Origin: Trichobilharzia regenti
Lineage: Eukaryota > Platyhelminthes > Trematoda > Strigeidida > Schistosomatidae
NCBI GenBank assembly: GCA_944472135.2
Contig: OX235263.1
Coordinates: 26,775,379 to 26,839,378 of the forward strand
DNA length: 64,000 nucleotides
Direction of reading: 5' to 3'
Part shown: piece by piece, positions 30,690 to 40,577 of the stretch
Layout of the letters: each line of letters opens with the position of its first letter
Position numbering within the stretch: the first letter of the stretch is position 1
Program-made: the position numbers and the translations under genes
The notes under the pieces: model-generated
The model's database searches: none
Seen by the model: the letters and a program-made list of their open reading frames with translations, nothing else
Told to the model about the DNA's origin: nothing

Positions 30690-31345
30690 ACCAAAATAAT
30701 TCAGAGAGAGATCATTGAAAACCAAGCAGTTAGTATTGGACAGTTGTTTCGTCCCATTTTCAGACTCCTTACCGGTGCAAACCCATAAACCTACAAGAGA
30801 TCGAATTTCAGATCTTAGGGTTACGAGGTCAAGCCGGTTTACTATTCAACTACTTGAGGTGGAATTCAATGAACCGCGAATTCTTACTTTGTCAGTTCTT
30901 GATATGGTGTTGTACTTCTCAGTGCTTTTGATGAAATTCCATTGCATCTTGACATTGTAGACCCAACTTGTCACGACTTCCCATTAAAATACACTAGCCA
31001 TCCAGAAATCTCAGTATCAATTGCCAGCACACAGAAGCCAACTAAATGGATGTCCTAAAGCTGTGGTGGGAAGTCGTGACCTTTGGAGTTCACTATGTCG
31101 ACATGAAGTGGATTCGTATTGAAGGCACTGGTGAAGTAAGAGCCATATCACAAGCTGACGAAATTAGAATTCAAGCATCATTGAATACCAGGTCGAGTGG
31201 TGTGATAACCAACCAGCCTGAAGGTCCAGGATTTGGTCTTTTTCTGGTTCGCGGATTTCAACTGCTGAAAAGTCTCAAAATAAGATGAAACGGCCATCTA
31301 GTGCTGCCTGGCTTTCAATGATCTCTCTGACTGATGTTGTTTAGT
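30690..31345. mobile_element. HHR-SINE B inverted pair
   Basis: A minus-strand part (about 30695-31000) includes hammerhead complement 'tggacagttgtttcgtcccat' at 30746-30766, giving GGGAC-GAAAC-AACTGTCC. A plus-strand part (31040-31345) has 'gggaagtcgtgacctttgg', a decayed head, 'ctgctgaaaagtctcaaaata' and the tail 'tttcaatgatctctctgactg'. The two face each other like the 17.2-18.0 kb palindrome but are older. Confidence 0.7.
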
Positions 31346-31349
31346 TAAT

Positions 31350-31905
31350 AGAAAGTTCCCAGAAATCCTATAATCTGAGTAATCATAATTTACGGTGATA
31401 CTTACTATTACTGTGTCTTAATTATCAGTTTTTTTTCATTATCCTACTTAAACTCATTTCCTGTAAGTAGTTTACCCGTATTTTTTGTCTATTTATAAGT
31501 TACTTTATTCTTTATTTATGCATGATGAACCTAGAATATGCAAACTATTAACAAATTAACACGATGAGTGGGGTAATGAAAAACTTATCGAGTGGCTTTC
31601 TTGATTTCAATAATTCATATCTATTCGGAATAATTTGTCATTTATTGAAGATGAATGAAACCGAAGAACGCTCAAAAACCAAAACTCTATCATTTATGCA
31701 TATGATCGGATATTCTAAAATCTCTGAGTAAAAATATACTCGGAATGAAGTAAACTTTGATCATATTTAATCAGTTTCTCTTGATTAATTATTAATTTAC
31801 TGACTATGAGTACTGGCTAATTTATAATTGAGAATATTTTGACATTTCGAATCAATATTTCATTTCAGTTAAACTAAAAAAACTTATCATCTTCTGTTCA
31901 AACAT
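31350..31905. other. unassigned AT-rich DNA
   Basis: No gene or element recognised. Confidence 0.4.
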
Positions 31906-31910
31906 GGGAT

Positions 31911-32104
31911 ACATCGGTGGTTTAATGGTAGAATCCATGCCAACTGTGCATGTGGTCCGGGGTTTAGTTCCCGGGTGACGTACATCTACAGCTCACGTGA
32001 TTGTTTGTCTAGCAAAGAGGGAGTGTTGTGTTTGAGGCTGGCAATCCCACCGATAACAAACACTACCGCAACTGAAACTTCAGAGCTTAGTCTCTAAGTC
32101 TCAT
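31911..32104 (+). mobile_element. SINE-R fused tail-to-tail to an RTE
   Basis: Head 'cggtggtttaatggtagaat' (box A-like) and 'GGGGTTTAGTTCCC' (decayed box B), body 'aaagagggagtgttgtgtttgagg', tail 'agtctcatgtttcactcagagg'. The tail runs directly into the complement of the RTE 3' end with no A-rich spacer. Confidence 0.65.
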
Positions 32105-33800
32105 GTTTCACTCAGAGGAACATAGGGCTGCACGTCTCCATTGCGTTCGGTTATCTGCCATCTTTTTCACCCCGCTCCAAGTCTGCCCACATGCTTTCAT
32201 CTCCTCTTCACATTACCTCCTCCAAGTCACCCCACCCTAAGACCGACGACCGACTCACCGCCTCCCTTTCGGGTTCCACTCGAGTAATGGCTTGTCTAGT
32301 GATGTCACTTGATGGTTTCCTCGGAGTATGACCAGCCAATCCATCTCCATTTCTTCCTGCCTATTTGTTTCACAATCGGTTCCTGATTGTTTCGCTCCCA
32401 GAGATCCTTGTGCCTGATCTTTTCTGACGGGCCATCTGATCTTGAGTATTGAGCGAAGACAGGTGTTGATGAAGATCTGTAGTTTGTATGAGGTGCCCTT
32501 TATGACGCGCTGGCCAAGTCTCTGATCCGTATAGTGAGTAGCACTGACTTCACATTGGAGTTGAAAATCCGGATTTTATTTTTGATGGTGAGTGCTGTTG
32601 ATCTCCACACAGACTTGAGAGTAATGAAAGCTTGTCTTGCTTTTGTGATTCTAGCTTTGATGTCCTCATCAATTCCGCTCGCCTGTAGTTGATATGATGC
32701 TTCCCAAGTAGGTAAAGGAGGTTGTTTCTTTCAGGTTCCTCCCATTTACGCTGACTTTTGTATGTTTCTGTTGTTGCTGTTGTTGGTGTTGGCCAAGAAT
32801 CTTCATCACCTCTGTTTTATCCATGTTCATCTGAAGTGAAGTCCTATCTTTGATGCTTCTTCTATTGCCAACTTGTTGCTTTTCACTTGCATATCTTCCA
32901 GTTTGTTGGAAATCAGACAAATATCATCGCGGGCGAAGTTCAGATCCTCCAATTTCTCTTTTGTGTGAGTCCATTTTATGCCTGTTTCCTCATTGCCTAT
33001 TGTCTGTCGCATTATCCAATCTACTGCAATCAGGAAGATCATTGGCGATAATAGACAGCCTTGCCTCACTCCGTCTTCACTTCGAAGGATTCCGTAAGTT
33101 TCCTGTTGTGCATTATTTGTCATGCAGCATTGTCGTACAACTGTTGGATGAGATGTATAATTAACGATGGGACCGCGTAGTAGCGAAGTAGTTGCCAAAC
33201 TACCTCTCGATCGACGCTGAGCTATCGAAGGCCTTTTCAAAGTCGATGAAGTTGAGATAGAGAGGTGACTCCATTCCAAGCTTTACTCAATGATGATCCG
33301 TAGAGTAGCGATTTGATCAAAACATGACTTGTTTCTCCTGAATCCAGCCTGTTCCGAACGAAGTTTTTCATCTGGGGCTTGTTTGATTCTCTCCAGGATG
33401 ATGCGGCTTAGAATTTTGCTTGGGATGGACAGGGGCATAATTCAGCGCCAGTTTTTGCATTGACTTTAGTCTCCTTTCTTTGGTAGTTTGAATAAGTATC
33501 CGTTCTTCCAATCCTCGGGTACTTTGCCCTCTTTCCACACCTTCTCCAGCAGTGGTGTCATCAAGTCCGCTGTTGTCTCTGGGTTCATTTTCAATGCCTT
33601 TGCTGGGATTCCATCTGGTCCTGCTGCTTTCCCAGCTTTCAGCATCTTGATTGCATTCAGGACTTCTGATTTCGTCGAGGGAGTCGATGTTCACTGGTAG
33701 ATCTGCATCCGTTGTTGATACTGTTGGGCGCGTTCTAAGCGGCGGTCGATTTAGAAGTCTTCTGAAGTATTCAGCCCAAATAAATAGTTCACAGAAATCT
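32105..33800 (-). mobile_element. RTE LINE (SR2-like), RT to 3' end
   Basis: The longest readable RTE copy. Minus strand: RT core (33780-32930), post-RT region with a Q-run (32920-32669), C-terminal part and 3' UTR ending in the motif complementary to 'gaggaacatagggctgcac'. The 5' end, including the apurinic-type endonuclease expected in RTE proteins, is missing. Relatives at 52.2 and 41.8 kb cover overlapping parts. Confidence 0.85.
32669..33780 (-). pseudogene. RTE reverse transcriptase remnant
   Basis: One frame around 33690-33590 reads 'LNAIKMLKAGKAAGPDGIPA', the conserved RT start of RTE elements. Frame 33279-32827 has motif B 'GVRQGCLLSP' (its residues 70-79) and 'MIFLIAVDWIMRQT'; the catalytic motif reads FARDD (residues 115-119), that is F-A-D-D with an inserted R. 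Frame 32920-32669 has 'MDKTEVMKILGQHQQQQQQK', 'VNGRNLKETTSFTYLGSII'. Frameshifts separate these parts. Product: RT for target-primed integration, now inactive. Confidence 0.85.
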
Positions 33801-34076
33801 GTTCTGATAAGTGGAAAACCTTCGACTATGTTTTTATTTCGAGTGTGACGATGATGATAGTGGAAGCTTCATTGAGATAGTTTTAACTGAGATTTTCATG
33901 TATTTATCCTGGTTGTCATATATCGGATAAAATGTTCACTGGTGCACTCGAAAGTATACACGTTCACATACTTATCCGGTAGCAGCTACATTTGAGGACA
34001 GTCGACTACTTTGGTCTTCTGGACAGGTGCGGATAAGTCTACATCTCATAGGAACAGACACCTTCAATAGTTTTTT

Positions 34077-34225
34077 GAGCTTGACAACGGATTGATATCA
34101 GTCAGAGAATCATTGAAAAACAGGGAGCACTGGACAGCTGTTTCTTCCGATTTGTGGGACTCATAGGCGGTACGCACCCACTGGCTTTCCAACCCAAAAC
34201 CTTCAATAGTGCCAATGCCAGTCAT
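34077..34225 (-). mobile_element. HHR-SINE B, minus-strand fragment
   Basis: Complement of tail 'gattgatatcagtcagagaatc' and hammerhead. Read on the minus strand: 'CTATGAGTCCCACAAATCGG', AGAAAC, palindromic ACAGCTGT, C, then CAGTGCTCCC. Core and stem II each carry changes. Confidence 0.7.
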
Positions 34226-34257
34226 CTCGTAAATATGAGTCGTGAGCTATACACCAT

Positions 34258-34830
34258 GAAATCCTTTAGAATTATCAACAGACAAAATAGTTGAATTCTT
34301 CTCAAGTTTTCTGAGACAGTAGCCTGAAACCTAAATTATACATATTCAGAAGGAAGCAGGGACTAGTCTTTCCTTGCCCTGGTAACTGAATATCTTGAGT
34401 ATCTCTTTCATTTAATGAGGTAATCTTTGGCTCTGACCTCTTCTTCTTTGTTGAAGTTTAGCTTTGCTTGTCTTATGTCTCTGTGATTTGGGTTCAGTTT
34501 ATCACACTGTTATACAACTTCTCAGTTACTCATCACCTCATTTACCTTGTGCCGTTCTAATGTAACTGTTTTGTCATTGTATCCAAGCACTAATTTTGTG
34601 TTTAAACTTGAAGCTTATATGTATAAGCTATATAAGCAGAACTTCTGAGCACTATTAATTGGTTTTGGAGTCTCTTGTCAACTGACACTATGTAACACTT
34701 GCAAGTATGGTTAAAGTTGTTTTGTACGCAAATTTAATTCATTCCTTTAGGCTATATATAGCTGATGGAAAGCTACTGAAATAAACGATGGCAACATCTT
34801 ATTCTCCATAAAGCATTGTTTTCACTTTAT
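34258..34830 (+). mobile_element. Penelope-like element, very end of ORF plus 3' UTR
   Basis: Starts with 'agaattatcaacagacaaaat' (R-I-I-N-R-Q, as in the 55 kb PLE), then 'tttccttgccctggtaactga' and a 3' UTR parallel to the 393-bp flank at 54.6-55.0 kb: 'cttatgtctctgtgatttggg', 'aagctatataagcagaacttctgagcac' and 'ataaacgatggcaac'. Confidence 0.7.
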
Positions 34831-35187
34831 TCAGACCTGTGATTTCACAGCGTTTTGTTTTCTTTATGGATTTCGAAGCAGTGAGACAGATTCAATACAA
34901 ACGAAACTTACATAAGTGGCCCAGTTATAGGATAAAATGCATTTCTTCAGAGGAATGCATTAAACAAGAAATGTGTAAAATGAAATTCTATCGCGTTCCT
35001 AGTAATCTGTCTAGTGGAGCCGGACCAATAGACAGTACATAGAAGAAGTACGTTCAACTGCTTCGTTTACCTCGGCCTAAAATAAGGCCAACAAATCCTC
35101 CATAGACATTAGCACATTAAATTCTTATCAAGAATTCCTTTTCTTCCTCTTCCATTCCTTTGATTCATTGATAAACGTTTATTTGCC

Positions 35188-35292
35188 TAGACATCGTCGA
35201 AGCATCTGCACAAGATGCCGGCATGTCAACCTGAGACCGAGCACTTCGGTCCAATCAGTCAACGGGAAAATCTCAAATTCAATACAATTAAT
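35188..35292 (+). repeat. Sm-alpha-like monomer end (first of a tandem pair)
   Basis: 'agacatcgtcgaagcatctg', 'gccggcatgtcaacctgag' and 'cgggaaaatctcaaattcaat' match the tail of the next unit about 323 bp downstream (35514-35612). This is a tandem arrangement. Confidence 0.85.
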
Positions 35293-35612
35293 ATGACCCG
35301 TTGCACAACAGCTGGCTTTCGTGGCCAAAATAGTCTTGGGGATAACACTTTGACGTTTGAAACTATGGGTACTGGATTCGAGCCTGGGTGAGAACATCAT
35401 CACTCACTGAGAAATGCTGGGGCATCCAGCTGACGAGTCCCAAATAGGACGAAATGCGCATCCTGGATTCCACTGCTAGTCACCATCCACCAATTAAATA
35501 CTAACTAAATACCCAGACATCATCGAAACACCTGCACAAGAAGCCGACATGTCAACCTGAGGCCGAGCACTTCGATCCAATCAATAGACAGGAAAATCTC
35601 AAATTCAATAAA
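35293..35612 (+). mobile_element. Sm-alpha-like unit with hammerhead, full length
   Basis: Order: 'aattaatatgacccgttgcac' start, degenerate box A (about 35326-35346), box B-like 'GGATTCGAGCC' (35374-35384), hammerhead (35416-35476), tail 'ccgacatgtcaacctgaggc', ending 'aaaatctcaaattcaataaa'. Length about 320 bp fits the Sm-alpha repeat size known from schistosomes. Confidence 0.85.
35416..35476 (+). ncRNA. type I hammerhead ribozyme (Sm-alpha type), intact-looking
   Basis: Stem I ATCCAG (35424-35429)/CTGGAT (35463-35468); core CTGACGA at 35430-35436; stem II GTCC/GGAC with loop CAAATA; GAAA at 35451-35454; stem III ATGCGCAT; cleavage expected between C35462 and C35463. All core positions are conserved and the core is identical to 9190-9250. 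Confidence 0.88.
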
Positions 35613-35822
35613 AAAGTTTATTTCTAAACTTTTATGATTTCATCACCTTTCTCATGACTTCTGTTACCTTATGTTTAAGTAGTGCTTTCCTAACTTGCTA
35701 TCGTAATTCTAAAGTCCTGTTTATTCCACTCCACTAAATACATTATTATTCATTATAGACTATTGGACAATCACTCCTCAATAGTACTTTTATGTTAACA
35801 CCACATAATCGTTATTATTTCA

Positions 35823-35890
35823 CAAGTAGCCGACATGTCAACCTGAGCATTTCGGTTCAATCAATTGACGTGAAAATCTAATGTTCAATT
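35823..35890 (+). repeat. Sm-alpha-like tail fragment
   Basis: 'agccgacatgtcaacctgagc', 'atttcggttcaatcaattgac' match the unit tail, with a short internal deletion. Confidence 0.7.
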
Positions 35891-36488
35891 ACATCATTAT
35901 TATCGTCGTTATTTTCAACCTTGAACTTATGTCTAGTTCACCCCATTCGTTGCTTTATTTTCTGTAGTAGTCATATTGTCTCACACACTATTGATTGCAC
36001 TCAGTATACACTTAATTAAATTATTTCATCTCATTTTATCTCATGTTCTCATTGACCATACATATTCAAAACTAACCGACTATTGTTTCATCCCATCTCA
36101 TTTATACTTGTTCCACAACACACATTTCTGATATGATTCTAATTTGCCTTTACTGACTGGTTATTGTATGGCATAAATTAATGGATTTATAATTGTGTAG
36201 CCTGAAGAAGAAGGAAGAATTTATTGAAACTCAGTTGTCTGCTCTGAATAAAATAATATTATTTTATTTAACAAGTTCTTATCGTCTGTAGACAGTATTA
36301 ATTGTACAGCTAATTGCTTACACATGTTTGCCCTTGTGAACGTGAATATAACAACAAGCATAGTTAGAGTAAACCAAAAAGAACGCCATTTTAATTCTTC
36401 GGTTTCTCTCCAGTCACATAAAAACTATAAAAATTTTAAATATATATGGGTAGAATAATTTATAACTTACTTAAAAAGACAACGTTGT
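35891..36488. other. unassigned AT-rich DNA
   Basis: No gene or element recognised. 'gcctgaagaagaaggaaga' at 36200 only superficially resembles a hammerhead core. Confidence 0.35.
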
Positions 36489-36489
36489 G

Positions 36490-36890
36490 TTCACTAATAT
36501 GCGACTGGCCCTATTCAGGTAAGTAGTTACCTGGGGTTCTAGTGGGAAGTCATGACCAGTAGGGTGCAGCAGGTCGGGTGTGAGGACAAATACTCGCCGA
36601 AGACATTGGCTAGCGGTCGCGCTGTATCGTGAATTGGCAGAAGTTAGAATTAATGCGCCGACCATTGGATCGGGTCCCAGTGGCTTAATGGTGTACGAGC
36701 TCGCTAGCCTTGTGACCAAAAGGTCCTGGGTTCGAGCCCCGGTGGGTGCGTATTGCTAAAGAGTCCCAAACTAGGCTGAGGAAACATCTGTCCAGTACTC
36801 CCAGGTTTTTCAATGGTTCTCTAACCAATGTCAGCTCATGATGAAATCCTGAAACTACTCAATCAGATCCCTACAAACTAATACTTAAAT
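36490..36890 (+). mobile_element. HHR-SINE B, most complete single copy
   Basis: Order: 'gcgactggccctattcagg' (36501), 'agggtgcagcaggtcgggtg', box A-like 'cagtggcttaatggtgta', box B 'GGTTCGAGCCC' (about 36729-36739), hammerhead region 36754-36802 (core CTAAAGA, stem II altered as at 17.9 kb, GAAAC, ATCTGTC, CAGTACTCCC), tail 'tggttctctaaccaatgtc' and end 'ccctacaaactaatactta'. It defines the unit as roughly 400 bp. Confidence 0.8.
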
Positions 36891-37139
36891 AAACGAATTG
36901 TTCCCTGCTGTTTGACTTGTATATCGCATACACAAAACAATCACTCTAGTGAAGAAGATCAGCTAAATTTGATAAAAGGAGAAAAGTCATATGTTACGCG
37001 ACAATATTCATAGGATTAAGATATCTGATGACTGTACTGTTACTTAGGCCTTTTAACGTATTAATTGTTTGGAAGATCCCTACTGAACGATATACTTGCA
37101 ATATTGACAATTATTTAGATGTTTCAACTATCGCCCTCT

Positions 37140-37910
37140 GACTTATTGCTTATTAGTTGTCTATTTTTTTGTTTGATACCGAATATAAACCCATCTTTTC
37201 GACGTTGTGTGATGGTGCTGATCATGTTTTGTTATACGACTGTGATTTCGCTTGAAATAAATCAGAATGTTTACCTTTGAAAGTCTGCAGGAAGTGCTTA
37301 ATATGTTCGTTTCTTGCTCACAGAGTTTCACTGTTCTTTTTGAACCGAGTCCACGAAGTAAAATGAGCTCATAACAACCTGTAAATATTTCCGTTCTGTC
37401 TTTATTCAAACTACTAAAGGGAACCGGTTGTATGAAGCAAATGGCTGTCTTTTTACTGTCGTCAAGATGTTTTCAGATTTTGCGAAATTCAAGGAAGTTT
37501 TAGTTCGATATCCAATATAACACATCGATTGGTTTCCTTCGACCATATCACATTACGTGATGTTCAAGCCTTCACATCTCCCATATTTGTTGATGAATCT
37601 CTGAGGATAAGCGTTGTTTTTTCAACATCTTTTGGAGAATCATAAACTCTTTACCCAAATTTCTCTGCAGAGCATATTTTCCTGGCTCTGTCCTGGCTCT
37701 GTAGTACAAAGTCTTGGCTAGTGCTTGTTTTTAGCTAGCTATTAGGACACAAAACTATTAAAAATGTAAGCATTGTCCATTCCATGCAGACAGCTTTCGG
37801 TAAGTTGACCTCTAAAAGACTGCTATCTTCTAGGCGTTCCATCAAAATGTCAAGAAAATGGAACTTTCCATCATTTTTATGTTCCATTCAGTATTATAAG
37901 AATATATATA
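37140..37910 (-). mobile_element. Penelope-like element, RT thumb/linker region, decayed
   Basis: Matches the minus-strand PLE at 55.6-55.9 kb nearly throughout: 'cctctaaaagactgctatcttc', 'tccattccatgcagacagc', 'gttgatgaatctctgaggataagc' and 'tctctgcagagcatatttt'. Translated pieces include 'RSTYRKLS.WNGQCLHF', the PLE stretch after the RT core. Stops are many. Confidence 0.7.
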
Positions 37911-37914
37911 TATA

Positions 37915-38390
37915 TTCACTATGAAACGCCAATCCACATATTTCTAGGTGTATGCACAAAATAAACTTCAGAAGCATTATAAAATATAATTCGATCAAAA
38001 TAGTTTCCAAATATTTGTTTTATTACTCATTATACACAAGGCTTGTGAATAACATTCATGTTTGTATTAGATTTCGGGAGAAAAAAAACAACAACAATAA
38101 AACTTGTCATTGTTACTCTTCTAAATAGATAGATTTTTATGTTTATTTTGTAAATTAATTTTATTTATTATCTTGACATAATTTATACTGATAACAACAA
38201 CAACAACAGCATCCTTGTTTTAATGTATCTGTCGTATCAAACAAACAATGAATACTGAACGTATAATTTTAATTAGATAAGACTCTGTATACACACATAC
38301 ATTTACTACTGATTGACTGAAATGAGTAGTTATAAGCCACTTACACATCAATCAGTAGTAGCGCTTACTAGCCAACCAGATCGAAGTGAT
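37915..38390. other. unassigned AT-rich DNA
   Basis: No gene or element recognised. A short (AAC)n run lies at about 38191-38208. Confidence 0.4.
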
Positions 38391-38427
38391 ATAAACACTG
38401 GATAGCTGTCTCGATCATTCGGTACAG

Positions 38428-38520
38428 AATTCATCAATTGTGCACCTGTGTGACTCATCTCAGAGAGGCGAATAATTTCAAGCCATACGATCTCTCCGAC
38501 CAGCTACTTGGTCCCAACCG
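38428..38520 (+). repeat. dispersed 90-bp repeat, left of an RTE
   Basis: 'tgtgcacctgtgtgactcat', 'agaggcgaataatttcaag' and 'gatctctccgaccagctac' recur at 39668-39755 on the other side of the RTE copy. About 75% identical by eye. Confidence 0.6.
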
Positions 38521-38524
38521 TTAA

Positions 38525-39665
38525 TATGATTATTATTATTGTCTTAAGTTCCGAGTGGGACATAGGGCTGGCTTCAGCAACACATCTCCACTTCCTTCAA
38601 TTCCCTGCCGTCCTCTACACCTGGCTAGCTCCACAAATGAACATAATCTTCCATCTACTCCATCTAGCCACATGTGAGCCTCCATGTGAGCGCGCCGACA
38701 CCCCAGTCGTCGCTTCCTATTGGGATTCCACAGGAATGATGGCCTGCATTGAGCGTGATGTCATCCTGATGATGACCTCCTCAACGTATGTCATAAAAGG
38801 ACCATTTCCATTTCCTTCAACACATCTGTTGAGCAATTGACTCTCGCCTGTTGATTTGTTCCCAGCTAGCCACAGTTCCTTGTTGCTAATTCTTTTTGGC
38901 CAGCTGGTCATTTAATCTTCAATATAGAGCCAGCGAAGTGGGTAGCTGTTGATAAAAGCCTGCAGTAGCCTGTTAGAAATCCTTTTTGTGACATGCTGGT
39001 TAAATTTCTGATCAGTAGGAGGAACTGACTGACTGATTTCACATCGATGTCGAATATCCGAATCTTGTCGTTTATGTTGGCTGAGTTAGGGATGAAGGTT
39101 TACAAACTGATTTCAGGTTGACGAAGCCGTATCTTGCCTTTCCGATTCCTGGTGGCTGGCTGCCTGGCTGGCCTTCACGTCTTCATCCGTGCTATCCGCC
39201 TTTGGTTGAAAGAATGCTTACTAGATAGGTGGCGGAAGTAACCTCTCTCGGATCTCTCCCACTGACAGTGACTGTTGCTGGTTGTTGTTTTTGTTGTTAG
39301 TGTTGTTTGCTGATGACCTTCTTCATCTCCGTCTTCTCAATGTTCACCTGAAGTCCTGTTTTTGCCTCACTGCTTCTTCAGCCAGTTTGTTGGTTTTTGC
39401 CTGTAAATTTTAGAGTTTTTGTGACATTAGCCGTAGATCAAGCACATCAGGATGACAAGTCCCAAATAGAACGAAATGCACATCCTGGATTCCACTGATA
39501 GTCATCATCCACCAATTAAATCACTCGTAGATCATCTACGAAATGCATACCTTCTATATTCATCCCATCGGTGGTCCAGTGTATTCCTGTCTCCTCGCTC
39601 CCATACACAGACAGACGGATAATCCAGTCAACCAAAATTAGGAATATGATCGTCAGTAATAACAG
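38525..39665 (-). mobile_element. RTE LINE, C-terminal half, with Sm-alpha insertion
   Basis: Minus strand: 3' motif complement 'gtgggacatagggctggctt', C-terminal coding 38911-38717 with 'KRISNKELWLAGNKSTG', post-RT region around 39280-39360, and the region upstream of F-A-D-D near 39400-39660. Interrupted at 39441-39525 by a Sm-alpha fragment with TSD. Confidence 0.75.
39441..39525 (+). mobile_element. Sm-alpha hammerhead fragment inserted with 9-bp TSD
   Basis: The 85-bp insert contains 'tgacaagtcccaaatagaac', GAAATGCACATC, CTGGATTCC and 'caccaattaaatcact'. It is flanked by 'CGTAGATCA' at 39432-39440 and 39526-39534. The hammerhead lacks stem I 5' strand and part of the core. Confidence 0.85.
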
Positions 39666-39667
39666 GT

Positions 39668-39755
39668 CGAGCTCCTCAGTGGTGCACCCGTTTGACTGAG
39701 CTCAGTGAAGCGAATAAGTTTAAGGCACATGATCTCTCTGACTAGCTACCAAATA
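39668..39755 (+). repeat. dispersed 90-bp repeat, right of an RTE
   Basis: Direct-orientation partner of 38428-38520 ('gtttgactgagctcagtgaag', 'gatctctctgactagctacc'). Confidence 0.6.
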
Positions 39756-39955
39756 CGAACCCCTAAGATTATAAACCTTTTTCATAATCAACAATGTACA
39801 CGGTTTGGAGGAGTTGAAATTTCCCCCACAGTTTCTTTAGAAAAACAAAGTATTCAGATCATCACAGTATGTGATCTGTGGCAATCAAGAATCAAGGAAG
39901 CAAGCACATTTTTATAAAACTAGACACTGCTGACTGATTGTTCATTCTCTCATTC

Positions 39956-40187
39956 TTTTGTGTCCCACGTTGAGCACAAAACTTCAGTGGAGAGCTTCGA
40001 AATTTCATTAGCCATTTTCCATGTGATATAAGGGGTGAGGTTGCTAGCTTCACACTCAGTCATATACAGTACACGTCTTTGTACCGTTTGAGTGACTGTT
40101 AAGAATTTATCACCTGGGAATCGAACCCTGGATCATGTGAATGGCTGGAGAGCATTCTATCACCGAATCAGCGACTCACCAACAGTA
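39956..40187 (-). mobile_element. SINE-R, minus-strand copy
   Basis: Minus strand: box A-like 'TTCGGTGATAGAAT' region, box B 'GGTTCGATTCC' perfect (complement of 40120-40130), body complement 'ggggtgaggttgctagcttc', tail complement 'gtgtcccacgttgagcac'. A promoter could remain. Confidence 0.7.
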
Positions 40188-40189
40188 TT

Positions 40190-40575
40190 ACTATAGCTAT
40201 TATTGAAGTGACTTTTGCTGGTTTCAAGTATAGTCATTGCCAGCCAAAACAAAAAGAGGCTAAAGGATTATACAACGTCTTATCCTTGTTTTTTTTTTTG
40301 AAACTATGTGTATATGTCCTCTTGAAACGCTGACAAGAAGGACAGATGAAAACAGTAAATTCATGTCATATACTTAACCGATTACTTGATTACACTATGT
40401 ATATTTCCTGTAAACACCCTCTTAAGTGTTTTCGCTTTAATAATTCACCAAAGAAAGTGCATTGCACTAAAGTAGTTTTAATTTGACTGACTAAGTGAAC
40501 TTGAAATGAGAGAATTAAATGTCCACACAGTTTTTCTAATGTATAATATTACAGAATCAATGCCTTGTTATTCAG
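40190..40575. other. unassigned AT-rich DNA
   Basis: No gene or element recognised. Confidence 0.35.
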
Positions 40576-40577
40576 GC

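Noticed and set aside
32850..33164. Plus-strand open frames over RTE copies (also 33488-33700, 38508-38840, 52906-53345)
   Set aside because: They are antisense shadows of RTE reverse transcriptase remnants, whose motifs are clear on the minus strand.
34839..35042. 67-codon frame after a PLE end
   Set aside because: A preceding 'ttattcag' looks like a splice acceptor, but there is no recognisable domain, donor or partner exon. Likely chance.
36195..36240. CTGAAGA with GAAA spacing resembling a hammerhead
   Set aside because: No stem II pairing and no stem III or stem I complementarity, and it is not part of a repeat.
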